Positions 1 through 15,500 are shown, counted from the stretch's first letter. The stretch is 64,000 nt of DNA from Tetragnatha versicolor (GCA_024610705.1 JANDEH010000008.1:37545490-37609489); one strand, 5' to 3'. The notes: a model not told the origin generated them from the sequence alone. A program made the numbers and translations.

Positions 1-57
1 CATTTAAGTTTAGTTTAGTCTGAGTAGCATAATAATAAATTTAATTAATGAACATAC

Positions 58-3000
58 CTGATAACAGTTACTTCGATCACTGGACTGTAAAGATGATTTT
101 CTACCACGACCTATGAATAAAAAAATGTATTAGAACAAAAGTTAAGGAGTTGAAGGAATCTTTATATACATCCTTAATTTTTTAACTATTTTAATTTATA
201 ATTTTATTTCTTATTTTTAAATTAGATTACATATTTTTGTTAACATAAATTCAATATAGTGAGATAAATAAATTTAACTTTAATTTTTCAAAGTATTGCA
301 GTACATTGCAGTATTACTTACTTGTTTATAAAATACTAGTGTTTTCCATTGAAAAATTTAAAGTTAATTTAAACACATTGATTACAACTTTATTAGTATA
401 AGTTTAGAGTTATACCAGCAGAACAAGATTTTTCAGAAGTGGATGTTTTATCTTCATCCATATGAAACATCAGTTCAGAGTCGGCACCTGTGGGAAAATT
501 AAACTGTTACAGCTTCTAATCAGTACAACAAATTTTATAGCAGCTAAGAGAATAATGAAAATAACAATGAATAATAAATAAGGAATTCAAAACTTTAATC
601 ACATTAAAAGATCGAAATACTACAGGCTAACACTTTCCTTTTTGGCACTACAAACTCATCAATTCACTCAAAATGTATAATTTTGGTCACATGTTAATGA
701 AAATATTTCTGATAAAAACAAAAGAATTCAAAACTGTGCCCTTAAACTACTAAAACACCACTGGGCACTAAAAGAGATCTTTTAATGACCTATATTTAGA
801 CCACATCCTATTTTTGGATCATCTGTATTTAATCCCAAACAGAAGTTTCAGAATTGTGTTTTGAAGTTTTCAATCTGTATTTTAGGCAGGGTTGGCCGGT
901 TTAAACCATTTGGTTTAAACCATTGGTTTAAACCATGGTTTTTTATGGTGGTTTTTTTTACCAAAAAAACCACTTGGTTTTTTTGGTTTTTTTAGAAATT
1001 ATAAAATATTTTCAGGATTTTTTAAAGAAAGTGTTATTAAGTATAATCTTTTGCACAAAATTAAAAGGTCAGATTTATCAAAAAATTGACATTTTAAGGT
1101 GATTAAAAATCAGAAATCTTTTAATTTAATGGTTTTAATTATTGAATTCTCTCTAATCTTAACCTTAAATGCTTAAGTTAAACTTATTATATGTTGCAAG
1201 AGATAGTTCATTTATTAATTTCCTTTAAAATGAAGCATTATTTCAAAGAGTAACTAAAGATACACAAAAGGTATCTGTTTTTCACTGATAAAATATGGCT
1301 TGGATTTTAATTAATTGATAAAACTAATTTGTCTTATTTGTCAGTCATAAAAACCAGTTGGTTTTTTTACTAAATTAATAAAAACCATTGATTTCTTTAA
1401 TGATAAAAACTAAAAACCAGTTGGTTTGTTTATAAACAGATAAAAACCAGTTGGGTTTTTTTACTAAATTAATAAAAAACTGTTAATTTCCCTAATCGGA
1501 TTAATTATCTCAATCATTTATCCAATTTCAATTAACATTAGTTGCTTACATTTCCCTTTTATTTATTTAAAAAATAAAATTTTCTCTTTCTAAAGAAATT
1601 TCTTAAGTTCATAAATTAATCCATATATAATTAAGATAAATAATTTGATTATTTCAGTCATTTATCCAAGATAAATTAACACTGATTTTTATTCACTACA
1701 ATAATATTAGATATTCAAATTGGAATATTTTAAAAACAAAAATTATTTTTAAAACAAATTAATTTAATTTTAATTAATTAATTGAAATATACAAATCATT
1801 TATCAATTATTAACAACCCCTGAAATAAATGTCTCATTTACAACTCAATTTCAAACATCACTGCTAAAATAACTTATTCTGAAAAAAAATTCTAAAAAAA
1901 CTTGGTTTAAACCAAAAAAAACTGGTTTAAACCAAAAAAAACCAAATAAACCCGGTTTTTTTGGTTTTTTTAAAAAAACCCGGTTTTTTGCCAACCCTGA
2001 TTTTAGGATATAAAATAATTTTAATCAGGAGAAAGGCTAATTAAGGATAACACACAGCTCACATAATCAAATTCTGAGATAACTATTGAAATATCAGAAA
2101 AAAATTGAGGCATTATTTTGAATTCATATGAACAATTCATATTCCCCATTAATTTGGATAACTTTTTGAAGAATAATGAGTTAACAGGTCCTCACAATCA
2201 AAAAATAGCTTTTAAAGAAGTTTTTGACTAAACATGAATTGAAATAAATAAGATGCTACAGGTGGTTAAAAGGGTAAGTGTTAAACTAAACTAGGACTTA
2301 CTATTTTTCTTCTGCCTTCCTGTAGTGTTAGTAACTGTAGGAACTGGGTTAGAATCCCCTAGGCCAATAGCTATTCCCAAAATAGAAACCTGAAAGGAAG
2401 ATACAGATTCAATTACAGATGAAAAAGGAACTGAAGAATGTGTTTTCAAAATAAAAGAACTTCAATGAAAAAAAATGCACATTTAAATAACATGAAATAC
2501 CTGTAACTCATCTTGATCCACAATATCAACTTGAAAACTGAGATTGGTAAGGCAACAAGGAACAAGTTTTCTTAATTTCACAAACAAGCTCTGAAAAAAT
2601 TAATTGCAAACAATCAAACTGAAGCTATAAAATACTGTTGTACTCTATAGATGTAAGAACATATTTTACTGCTTTTTTAAGTTACCTTAATAACTGCTTC
2701 AAAAGTTTTGGAAACTTCATTACTATTGGGGATGCTCGTAAATTTTGAGCGGTATATTCTAGTAAACATCTGCAATGAACAACACAGAGAATATAATTGG
2801 ATCAATACTAATTAATGCTTTTGTTATTTGGAATGTAAATAAGCCAGCATAAGATATAACATATTAATTTTTAAAACTTTGCTTCACTCATGTTTAATCA
2901 CAGCATTCAAGTTTTAAATGGATTTTAAATTATCCGTCTCAGTTTATTTCCATGATAAACTCAACAATAATCGATAGTTTCAATATGATTAAAACTGATG

Positions 3001-3592
3001 AAAGCTGGATTTAAAAAAATGTGTGCACAATTTGTACATTGAACTTGCAACATAAGCAATATAAATCATTAAATCAGATAGATTACTTCGCAAAAAAGTT
3101 TTTTTTTAATTTTTTAGTTCATAAAAAATATTTCTTATACGTACTATGTATTATAAAATACATAACTCCTACATATTTACTTGTAAGTTAGATGCAAAAT
3201 TATCTACACCCGGTAAGGTTTCAGTGTTGCAAAGATCAAATCCAGGAGGAACTTTTGGATCTATCAGCTGTGCAATGATGTCAACATCATCAGCATCATC
3301 CACCTGATAAGCAAAATATATTATTCCCGATTTTGATTTAAATAATAAAAACATAAGTGTTATGTGATACAACACACATGTAACTACTTACAATCAAAAC
3401 ATTTACTTTTCCTTATTACAAAGAACTATGATTTTTTTCCCAATTTATATGCTTTTTGTGATATAGTGAGAGAAACAGTGCAGTTACCTCAAGAATACAA
3501 GCATCCTTGTTACCAGCTGAAAGGTCAAGCTCTGCCAGATCTTCATCCCCACTGCTATTTCCATCATCCCCAGATGTGTCCAGAGGATTTTC
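58..3592 (-). CDS. C2CD5: C2CD5 exons 21-27: acidic linker and distal region, continues off the window
   Basis: Exons 3488-3592, 3181-3303, 2686-2769, 2501-2590, 2302-2389, 416-487 and 58-110 encode residues 797-1001. The acidic SGDDGNSSGDEDLAELDLSA stretch, the DACILEVDDADDVD segment, PPGFDLCNTETLPGVDNF and LFVKLRKLVPCCLTNLSF follow human SSDEVTELDLSHGKKDAFVLEIDD, PSGFYSCNTEIMPGINNW and LYFKLRSMIPCCLCHVNF. Exons 25-27 encode a less conserved Ser/Thr-rich tail linker. The family's final block (the IPGAKIEKYLG-type region) is not in the window. Confidence 0.92.
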
Positions 3593-6500
3593 CTTAATAT
3601 AAGAAGAAAATAGGTTTGCATTCTTAAATAAAGGCAACAAACAAGAAAAAACTACATCTCAAAACAAAACGATATATGAAAACTAATGCATTAAATAGAA
3701 TTTCAGATGATATATTTTGCTAAGCACAACTATTAGAGATACTTCGTTAATAAAATATATTAAAAATAAACTATTTTACATTAGGGACAAATATTTTTTT
3801 AACATGAGAATTCAACTTACAATTTTTATTCCGAAATACTCCTTATTTTTATCCATAGCTTCTTGAATTTTCTTCTGAACTTCTGCCATTTTCTTGTCAT
3901 CTGCAACCTAAACATGAAATTGCACAAAAATAAATTTATCGGATAAACACATAAAATCTTAAATGTTAGTGCAATAAAACTCATTTTAGCAAATCAACAT
4001 TGGATTTAAAAATTACTTTAAATCCGCAAAAACTTTAGAATTCATACTAAAGCTTCAATGATAAAAATAAATCACAGAAAAGGAATACATTTTATAAAAC
4101 AGTTTGAAAAAAATGAATATATTTTGCTACATTGTCACAAAGAAATGCAAAACAATTATCTCTCTTTGAATTGTATTTTTCAACTAATAACCAATACTGT
4201 TTTATGGGTTCCATTACCACAGATTAGAAATATCACCAAAACTTGTTAACCAAATGAATTAAACAGTTATATCAATGAGAACCATGAAAATTTTGCTAAA
4301 TTTGAATATTTGGGAATCAAAACAGCTTAGCAATATTTAACGAGACAGATAACAGAATTAAACTGTTTTTGTATAACAAATTGAAACATAAAATATTCAA
4401 TAGAAATATTCTGTTTTATTTCGTTTTAGGCTTAGGTAAGCAGTGTTGCCAGACAGTTTGACGAAAAAGTCGCGAATCAAAGCTCTCAAAGTAGCGTATT
4501 TGAAATTTTTGGAGCCCAAATTTTATTTCAGTGGTAATATTGTAGTTAAACAGGCGCAAGTTCAGACTTGCGTATGCGCCAAGTTTTTAGCGGTAAAGAT
4601 GACCAATATGGTAACCCTAACTCATGTTAAAAAAATTATTTGGCTTCTAAATGTGCCGCTAAACAGCCAAAATTCGCCAAGCAAACGCAACTCTGAACTT
4701 GCGTCGTTAAACACACTTTTAACATTGTTATTGAACTATTATTACATACTCTAGAACTTAAAAAAATTTTCTTTTAATTTTTTAAAGCCATTTCGACTTG
4801 AATAAAGCTTAATTTTCAAGATTCTATTTTAAAAATGATACTTTTAGAATAAAATATCATTAGAACTTTTTAGATTTCAATTAGTTAGATACATTAACAT
4901 TGTTGACCTAAAAACGAATTAGTTGAAAGAAATTCATCTATTGGTGTTCGAAAAGGAACTCTTCATCACTCTTTCATTATACTAAAAACCTTATAAGGAT
5001 ATGATCAATACTCGTTTCATAAATCGCATACCGAAAAGTTCTTGCCCTTATCTCTACCCTACCCTCTTTCTTCTCTTCCAACTCCCTTATTTGTCCCAAA
5101 TGTCCAGGTCTTCAAGGTGGGGATTGAAAAGGAGTTGGAAGAGACGCAGATGAATTACTTATGACTCACCTTTCTGCACTAGAAGTGTGCATTTGTAATT
5201 ATTATGTCCATTTTTTACAAAATACAGAAGTCGCAGATTAAAAATGCTGTAGCCCAGATTTAATTTTTGAGTAGCCCAAAAGTAGCCTGTCGCCCAAAAC
5301 AAAATTTTTGTCGCTAAGGACCTACAAAAGGAGCCCAATCCGCTACTTATAGCCCAATCTGGCAACACTGTAGGTAAGTTTAAAATAATTTAACTTTCAT
5401 GTAAGCAGATCAATTGATTTCAGTATTGATAAAAAAGAAACTTCAAAGCACCTTTCCACAAGCTAACTTAGGCATAGTAGGAGGAGGTAAGGCAGACAAA
5501 TATGCTCCTGTGCCTGTCTGGGAAGTAAAATGAAACAATTTTTTGAATTTATTTTGATAGAAGTAAATTTCAAGCGGGCAAACTAAAAATTATTCATAAC
5601 TTACTGCTATTCCAATAATTAATCTATCACCAATAGATACTTGTACTTTCAGGTTGAAGAGAGCATTCATACATTTGACCTGTAAAGAGCAAAACCAAAC
5701 ATACATCCAAAACACATATCAGTATTTTTATTGCTCTATGTATGTTTTAAAAAAGGGATTATTAACAATGTTAAGTGTTTATCTGTATTACTTTTATCTG
5801 TATATCAATAGTTAACTTATGAACCTTAATTTCCCAGAGTTGTGTACATTACAATATTGAAAAATAAATTAACAAAAGAAAAATATATTTACTTTGAGTT
5901 TGTTAAATAGCTGTCGATGTAGTTCATATTCCAGGAAAGGTAAGCTCTGAAATATATGTGCAGTTCAGAGTAGCGTGGATGATAAAAACAATCAAGGGCA
6001 CACATTTTTATGTCAAACTAAACATAAAAAAACATACATCACTTATTTCTTTGGCATTTTGTTCCCCTTTACCATCCTTTTTTAATTTACAAACTCTATA
6101 AAAATTAAAGCCACAGTTAGTGAGAGTAATGAAAAAAAGAACTCATATTTGTGATTGGTATACACTTTTAATAAATGAATATACTACCTGGCTTGCAACA
6201 AACAACTTTTGCCATTGACAGGTATATTAGGAGGGGGTTCTATTGTCATGAACAATATATCAGGAACTTTACCTTTCCTAAAAATAATTAAAATCATTTT
6301 AACACTTGTAAAGAATTAATTTCTAATTTTGCACAGATAGGTATTTACATTTAATTAAATTGAGGTGTTTGCTGCAACAATGAGTTTGTAGCATCCCCAT
6401 TCAGAAACACACATCCTCCTAAAACATTCACATCCTAGAAGTTTGTTTTGGGGTAAAAATGGCAACATTAGTCACCAACCCTGTTATACAAGGCCCTAAC

Positions 6501-9500
6501 AGTACCACTTTGGTGACCACTTGCTGGCTGACGCTAAGGTGACTTCTGATGTGAATTTTGATTTTGGAGATAACACCTCAATTCTTATTTTTATAACAAA
6601 ATATATCAGTTACAATTTTCATCCCACAAAGTTCAGAGAAGTATGAAGCTTTTTTACAAACATTTAATGATTGATTCTACAATACAGATTTTACAAAAAC
6701 GACACATTCACGAATTATGGCCCACATTTTGGGGAGAGAAGAGGGTTCTGTATGTGAGACAAAGTTAAGGACATCTCTTTTATTATCATTATCACATTGC
6801 TATAATAAATAAACATTAAAATTTATTTTTGGAAGAAGGTTATTAAGCGGCTCCCAGAGAGCAAGCACATACAATGAAATCAATCACCAATGAAAAGGAG
6901 GGAGGAGGAATTTAAACTTTGTAGCATCACACACCTTCACAACTGTTCTTTCAATGGTTATTAAAATGCTTTAAGATTACAAAAAGGACAAGTATTGATT
7001 TGATTTAGCAGAACTAAAAAGTACGTAATTCCTATGTTTCTAAGAAATAAAAAAATTTAAATTAAATTCAAATTTTTCAATTTGGCAAAAGTTTCAAAAG
7101 TGTTACATCACAATGCCAGGCAATGAAATGTAATAATGCATGGCATAGGGGAGGGGGAGGTAGAAAACCCCTGAAAATTGAGTGATATTTTGTGAATGGA
7201 TTCTAATGACATTTTTAATGACTGCCAATTACTTATAAAGATCCACTATTGGTTTGATTCAGAAGAACTAAAAAGTATCTAATTTTAAAGAAATGAAAGA
7301 ATTGAAATTAAATTAAAATTCTTCAATCTGTTAAAAGCAGGGATGTTGAACCACTTTGAGAATTGTAGCAGCTAAATTTAAAATTTGTAGCAGTTTGTAG
7401 CAGCTTAATTAAAAATTTGTTAGCAGAATAAACCATTTTTGTAGCAGCCGATTTTAAATTTTGTAGCAACTTATCTTAATTTTAAAGCAGGAACAGGCTG
7501 AATCAATTTTTTGCAACAACCAAAATTAAAATCCATAGCAGGGTTAATAGTTCTTGTTACTAAAATATACTGATCATTTATCCCAACTATTAATCTTAAA
7601 ATCTTAAAACTATGCATGATTAAGTTAACTACTAATTTATAAGACGAATTACGCAAAAAATAGGTGTTTAAACAGCTAGATATCTGTCTAAGCAAAATTG
7701 CAACCTTTCAAAGGTACCTTAGAAAATTTACCATTTAAAAATAGGAGCATTTACAAATTAAAAAAAGAGAAAAAAGTACCTTCACAAAACAGATTTAAAA
7801 ACCTTCATTTTATCATAAATTAAAAATTAAATGGTAATTCTGAACAAACTTTTAATTTTTAATGTTTTTAAAATAATGTTATTGTTAATGATAATAGTTT
7901 TCAATACAATTTTTAATTTTAATAACAAAAACGCCAAATGCTGGGTTTATACAAATTTTCAGAAATCAAAATCAAGGAGTATTCCAGGAATTTTCAAGGA
8001 GTGTTTTAAAAAATTCAAGGAGTACTTTTTTACTTAAGAAAGAGAAATTTTTTACACAGCTCCAAACACACACTATGCCAATTATATTCCTGAATCAGGT
8101 TTTAAAACCACTTTAAAAGTAAAAATGTAACTAAAATTAAATAAAAATTAAGGAAATTAGTTAACAGAATAATTATTTAAGTAATAATATTAAATTGCAA
8201 AAACGATATTGTCAAAAAATTTTAGTTAAGTAGAGCAAAAAAGTAAGAAATTAGTATTTTTGGAATCTTAAATCAGATAAAAAAACACTATAATAATCTA
8301 AGTTGCTATAAAGCAACCTTTCAATAAAAATTTACAACTTAGAAAATCCTCTTTAGTTGAAAATACTGACTTAAATGCAGAAAAATAATCTTATTACACT
8401 TCTCAGGCTGCTCTGACCAAAGTAAAGTTGTTTTTTCAGCACCGCTGTTGAAGACGTCTGTTGGAAAAGCAGTCGCGGAAAAACGGAACTGTCGCGAAAA
8501 ATCGCTATTTTCCTGATTTTCGGAACACCAGACTTGTGGCCTTCTTACAACAGTTAAATTGTTTTTTCTATCACAATAATGACGCAAGAAGAAGCCAACT
8601 TGAATCGGCACCCGCGGCCTTCCACGAAAGTCGAGGGAAGAACGGAACACTCCGCAAAAAAAACCGAAAAAATATTTTTTTTCCCGACTTCCGGAACACC
8701 GGACTAGTGGGTTTCGGACCACGGTAAAGTTTTTTTTTCTACATCGCTATAATAACGACGCAAGAAGAAGCCAACTTGAATCGGCACCCGCGGCCATCCA
8801 CGAAAGTCATGGGGAAGAACGGAACACTTCGCAAAAAAACGAAACTTTTGGGAAAAATCGCAATTTTTCGACTTTTCAACTGACTTAACACAGAAAATTG
8901 AGCTGACGTCATCGGTTTTGGTTTTGAATTCAAGTGGTAGAAATGTGGAAAAGATTCCATAGACAATTTGAGTTTTTTTCCTAAGGATGAAGGTATTCTT
9001 TGCGTGAGAGGAGAGTTTGATAATTCGATTTCAAGAAAATCGTAAATTGGCGCAGTTTTGCTCAAAATACGGTTTTTGTAGCAGTTTAGCACATGAATTA
9101 GGATTTGGCACAGTTTGGCGCAGGCGCAACATCCCTGTAAAAGTTTCAAAAGTGTTACAATGTGTGAAATAGGGATGGGAGAGGTAGAAAAAGTATGATG
9201 AAATTTGATAATTGCCGCTAATGACATTTTTTTAATGACTTCAAAATGAATATTTGCATTATATTCATTTGAATTATATGCATTTGGGCTATTATAAGAA
9301 AAGGAAAAGTCTGTACCTGCACACGTTACAGCGAAGAAGATTGGTAGGGAAGGGAACACTGGATTCGGAGTATGGAATGTGGCAAATCCTACAGTTGGAA
9401 GCTTTATTGGAATCTTCAGACCTGTCAGTTAGAAAATTCAATAAATAAATGCCACTCACTTGGCCTTTAAATATGCTGCAGTATCTCAAATAAATAGATA

Positions 9501-12500
9501 AATAATGAATTCCTAATAAAAACAATGTAACTATTGTCATTAACATGTTCCAACTTTTTTTTCTATTTGCAAACTCCCAGTAAAATCTTTACAAAATTGG
9601 GAAATTTTGTTCATTTTAAAGAGGTGTAATTTAAAGAATATAACTAAATTTTATGCAATTCTTGTAAAAAAAATACAGATTACAAGTTAAAGGAGGGGGT
9701 TGAGAACAGGCTCGGACTGGCCATGCGGGCATTTGGGCAAATGCCCGGTGGGCCGCTACTCATCTAGGGCCGTTTGTGGGCCGCCTACAACCAAAATATT
9801 TTACAGTGGTATAAATGAAAAAGATCCTGTAAAAATGAATCCGCACTCCGCAGGAATTTCCAACTAGCGGCCCACGAATTCTTTTCGTGCGGCCACGAAA
9901 CCCATTAATTTATCAGCAACTAAATTCATTAATGATGGCATAAATATTTATGATGGCATAATATTTAAAATATTTTTATGAACGAATTTTTCTGGTTTCA
10001 TCTTTAAAAATTCTACGGCATAAAAGTAGCGAACCTTTTAGGATGTCACCCAAAAGGGTCCCAAATGAGTTAAAACAGTACTTTTAAGAGTAAAATTTTC
10101 CCCTTTCTATTTTGAGCTACATTATTTACATTTTCTTTTAATATTAAGTTCGTCAAGATGGAAATTCTTTCTACCCACTGAATTTAAGGACCACAAAGGA
10201 TTTAAAGTCTATATTGAGTTTATTACGTATCCAACTAGGGACTTCAAGGTGGATTTTAGACTATTTCTTAGGGGTCAATTTTCAGAGGAATTTCTTGGTG
10301 CCCACGATCCCCCCCTGAAATTTTTAATTCTATGAAGTTATATTTTCCATAAAAATTATGCGGTGGGCCGATTCAGACTTAGAATGTCCGGTCCGAAATT
10401 TCTTCCCAGTCCGGCCCTGGTTGAGAAAATACATTGCACATAATTTGGCACATACATTGTTATATAACATTTAAAATAAAAAAACATGCAAGAAATCAAA
10501 ATCTAGAAACGATAATAAACACAACTGTCATATCTTTATAAAAGCACTAAACATAAACCAAAATACATAAACAACTGATTTATAAGGATGAAAATATAAA
10601 AGAATTACTTTAAGGCCAAAATAAAAAAACAAATACCAATCATTAGAGAAGTACTTTGTCTGATTAGCCAGATTGACATCAATTTTGAGCGGTTTGTCCT
10701 TTTCTCGCAGCACTTCTTTGAGTTTCTCATGGTCAGAAGGAGGAATAGACGTGACTACGCTTGGGCGAGGTTGGAGACTCATGGATAGTATGGGAGGCGT
10801 GTTCAAATTGGGGTTCTCGTGGTCTGTCGTACTCAGTACTGCAGCTGTGCCCGATGCAGATAGCACACAAATATCATCACTGTGAAAGTCATTAATATCA
10901 GTTAAACTTGATAAGTTTAAGAGTTTTATTAAGTTAGTATATTAAGTTTAATTTATCAAAGTTAAGATTGAACATGCAAAGCTCTAAAATGCTTCCTTGT
11001 GTTTATACAATTGTAAACAAAAGGCTGGTTCTGTGAATGTTTACTACTGTTAAAATATTAACCCTACAATGCATGATTTTTTAAATTCACTTGAAAATCA
11101 TTTATGTGACTTCTATTATGGTGTACATAAGTAAAAAAATACTAAAAAAATTTAATTTAATTTTTTTCTACTTTTTATTGGCAAAAAACTTTGTCCTTGT
11201 GAAATTAATTCGTGTCTCTTGTGAAATTAATTGTGAGGTGAAATAAAACCAAATGCTCTAAAAATATAAAAAAACAACTTATCTTTTCAAAACATTTTTT
11301 GTTCAAGCTGAAAAATTTTTTTATTTTAATTTATATGGTCCTTTTATTTTGGCGTTTTCTGTGTCTTGACTTTCGTTTCACTAGCTACTAACAAATGTCT
11401 CAAAATAGAACTCCTGCTGTGATCTACTGGCGATCTAAAGTGCTAATACAATGAAATGTTATATCTATTGTACTTATTGCATGGTGTTGCCATTTGGAAA
11501 TGAAAGTTCGAGTAGGAAATGGGGAAAAATGTCGTGTTGCCAAATGGCATCAGTATGCACTGTAGGGTTAATAATTATGAAGTGATAAAAATCCTTTTGC
11601 TTTAGATCTTTCAGTACAGAACTCTGTCAGGTTGGTTAAAAGCAAATCAATGCTTTTAGTGAAGTGAGTACAGTGATGAGAGAAACAAAAGTTAGAGTTT
11701 TCAAAAGGTCTACAATGGAGGGGCTTTCATGGCTTGCAGCAATAACAAACTAACTTTAAGTAAAGCTGTCGGAGTTAGCTCGTTGTTGTAGCAAGCGCAT
11801 CAATAGCAAAAACAATAATAATGTTATGTAATAATACCTTATATTAGTAGTTTCCATATAACCCAACACAACATTGCATCCAAGAGCTCGAATGTGTGAT
11901 CTGATTTCTTTTCTCAGTTCAGTCCACCAAGCATCTCTTGTTTCAGGTTCATCTGGCAATACAGAAAATATTTTATTCATCAAATATAAATAAGTTTATG
12001 TGTATTCAAGAAATCAAGAAAGAATCAAATGTGTCAGGGTTGAAACGGGGTTAAACTCAATACAACTACCTATCAACTACAATTACCTTATATACAACTA
12101 CCTTATACTACTCTATATACAACTACCTTAGGGACTTAAACTAAAAACCAAAAGAGGAAAACAAATCACTAAAACATGATAGGGTAAGTTTTGAATATGT
12201 ATTCCAAGTTCCTCCGTACATGAAAACTTTCAGTGGCATAAGCTTTCAGAAAGAAATATTGCTTAAAGTATAATAATGCACTTAAGTATTGGAAATAATT
12301 TGTAATTTCAAGATTTGTGCAGTTAAACATTTTGGACTTATACTTCTGAAATATGTATAGTTTCTTCCCATAGAAAAACCTTTTCTTTACTAATAGTACT
12401 TAGATATGCAATTAATTACATTTGCAGAATTTACCTGGGTTATTTATTTGAACAAGAAGCTTGACTGAACGTGCTGATACTACCCCTCCAATGTGCTGAA

Positions 12501-15500
12501 TAAAACCAACAGGAAATTGACGCATGGTTATGAAAGGATATTCCTGAAAGAGAAGTTTGAAACTTTTAAAACAAACAAAGACATAAAAGAAAAGTTTCTA
12601 AAAAGCTTTGAACTTATTTAGGAAGACCTTTTGTCTTTTTTGGTAAGGGATAAATGTGAGGGAGCATGAGTTTTTCCCTTCTCTTTCTGAAATTATTGAA
12701 ATTGAATGCAGAGAAATATATTGCTTTACAATTTTCAATATACAATTTTCTTTTGATTTCAAGAAGATTTTAACCCCAGCCATGCCTATGAAGATACAGT
12801 CCCAGCAGCCTATAGCCAAATCTATAAATACATCTTTTCTTTTACTAAACAATGGCCACTTTTCATATAAGTAGGGTAAATCACATTCATAAACCCTTGA
12901 TTAAAATTATGCCTGAAAATTTTATTACTATGCTATCTCTAATTACATGTAATTAAAAGAGTACATAAACAAAATTTCAATTTGAAGCAAAGTAAAAAAA
13001 TATTTTAGAAACAATGAAAATTGGATCTAAAACTTGCCAGCATGCTCAGACTTTCCTGTGCAACAGCAGGCCTCTGTACAGATCTTAATCCACCGGTTTC
13101 ACCTAAACTTCCACCTACATACAAGCAAGAATTTGGATTCAGTACTACATAGACTGTTAATTTATAATAGTGTTGGTATTTTAGTATTTCAGCATTCTAC
13201 CTAGTACAATGGTATCTAATGTACACTGTCATTATCTGGGCTTGCCAACACTAAAAACATGCTCTTTATAGCCTAATAGATTTATGTTGTATCTAGCCTG
13301 GTGCCTTTTTTTGATGCAGGCAACTACAACGCGTGAATATTAAGAGATATTCATTACATCCAAAGGAAGAGAAAGATAAATTGTAAAATTATTTTTCTTA
13401 ATTCAGAGTAAGATTCAGTAAGTAAGATTAATTCAGCAAGTAAGATTGTTTCCATAGTAAGATTATTTTTTAAAAAGCACAAAAATAACAATTGAGGTGC
13501 CTGCAGCAACAAGGAGCTAACTCCAATTAAAAAGCTGCTGGAGTTAGCTCATTGTTGCAGCAAGCATGGGCAGATTTAAGGGGGTGCATAGGGGTGCAAT
13601 GCACCCCCAACTTTTGAGAAAATTCAATTTTTACAGGGGAAAACCACGTTTTCAAAGCCATCAGGGACAGCTTGCACCCCCAAGTTTTCCAGTATGCACC
13701 CCCAGGGTTCAGGCTCGGACAGGCCATGCGGGCATATGGGCAAATGCCCGGTGGGCCTCTACTCATCGAGGGCCGTTCGTGGGCTGCCTACAACCAAAAT
13801 ATTTTACAGTGGTATGAATGGAAAATATCCTGTAAAAATGAATCCGTACTCCTCTGGAATTTCCATCTAGCGGTCCACGAATTCTTTTTGTGCGGCCACC
13901 AAACCATTAATTTACCAGCAATTAAATTCATTAATGATGGCATAAATTACTGAATTCAAAAACATATTATATTATTTAAAATATTTTTATGAACGAATTT
14001 TCCTGGTGTCATCTTCAAAAATTCTACGACATAAAAGGAGCTAATCTTTTCGGATGTCACACAAAAGGTTCCCATCCCAAATGAGTTAAAACAGTACTTT
14101 TAGGAGTGAAATTTCCAAAATTTTTCTGGGGGAGGACCCCCAGACCCCCCTTTCTATTTAGAGCTACATTATTCACAAATTATTTTAATATTAAGTTCAT
14201 CAAGATGGAAATTATTTCTACCCACTTAATTTACCAACAAAGAATTAAAAGTCTATATTGAGTTTATTAGGTATCAAATTAGTGACTTAGAGGTGGATTT
14301 TAGACTATTTCTAAGGTGTCAATTTTCAAAGAATTTCTTGGGTAGGTACCACGATAAGGTACGTCGAACCGCACTTATTTCAGCGGACCAAATCGTAATA
14401 GTGCGGAAAACTTGCCCACCCACAACAGTAACTTGTGTGTGAAATTTTAGCCCTATCAAATAATATCTTCTGTTCTGAACCTCGGCCTAAAGTTTTGAAT
14501 TTTTACCAAAAATTTGCTATTTTGCAACATTTCTTTCGGTTCTGGGGCCTTCTGATGCACAGATTTTTTTCAAGAGGTGTGGTTGAGGTCTAGGGAGATT
14601 ATTCCGTGAACCCCATCCTTATTTTCACCTTTCCTCCCACGCGAGTGGGGGTTTTGAGGGCGAGCGCGCTGCTGGTAATGTTGGCTTTCCCTCCTAACGC
14701 CTCGCTGCGCCCGCCTTCGTAGCCCGTTTTGTGCATCAGAACCTCACATAAACCAATTATTTTCATGAAAGTGACTCAGAACCCACCATCTGTCCATCAG
14801 GTTCCATGTATTTATTATTATTTCTTTTAAATTTTTATTTACTTTAATTCCTATTTTAGAAACAAGTTTTTTTGCAATCTTCTTTTTAACAAACTGAAAC
14901 TGCCCTAAAATGTCGATGGGAATGTATTTTGTCTAAATAGTGCAGTTATAAAGTCAGATTTCATCTGAGGGAACCTCTTTCCTTCATTTACGAGGGGATC
15001 TGACGAAGACCTTCCGAGCAAGAGCACCCCTCCTCGGTGGTACAGCTAGAAAAAATTCCGGAAAGTAATATTTATATTTCGGAGGGAATTTGAGTTAATT
15101 TATGTGTTTTCCTTTTTTAATCAAGTAAATATATCCCCCTATCCCCCTTGATTTCACCCATGGCACCACACACCTTGCTGGAAGCTCTGGTAACTAACTG
15201 TAGAACATTTTTCTTCTCTGGAAATGGTGATTTTGAGATTTTCCAATCCCCAATGTAATAATTTTAGCCCATCTTTCAGTTTCAAAGAACTGGTGGAACC
15301 GTAATCTGAGCACTTTTCCAAGCTATCATTTCAACACAGCGTTTAGCTTTGAAAGTTTAAGCTGCGAAACCCTGAACTTACAACCAATGACATGATTTCT
15401 GAACGGCTCATTCCATAAAACTAATAAGATAAATTTGAAATATAATTCATTACATTATCTGAGCATAGTGTCTCCCTTGTTTGCGTCGAAAATATATAAT

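Noticed and set aside
8440..8830. Repeats considered as a CRISPR-like array
   Set aside because: Period about 176 bp without short spacers, inside a transposon in a eukaryotic intron.
8339..9359. Frames of 88-206 aa near the 1.8-kb element
   Set aside because: They run across tandem repeats and the element end, lack domains, and overlap C2CD5 exon 14 in the wrong frame.
10434..10636. Extension of C2CD5 exon 13 past 10637
   Set aside because: The donor at 10636 keeps the split Trp codon with exon 14; the read-through tail is hydrophobic filler.
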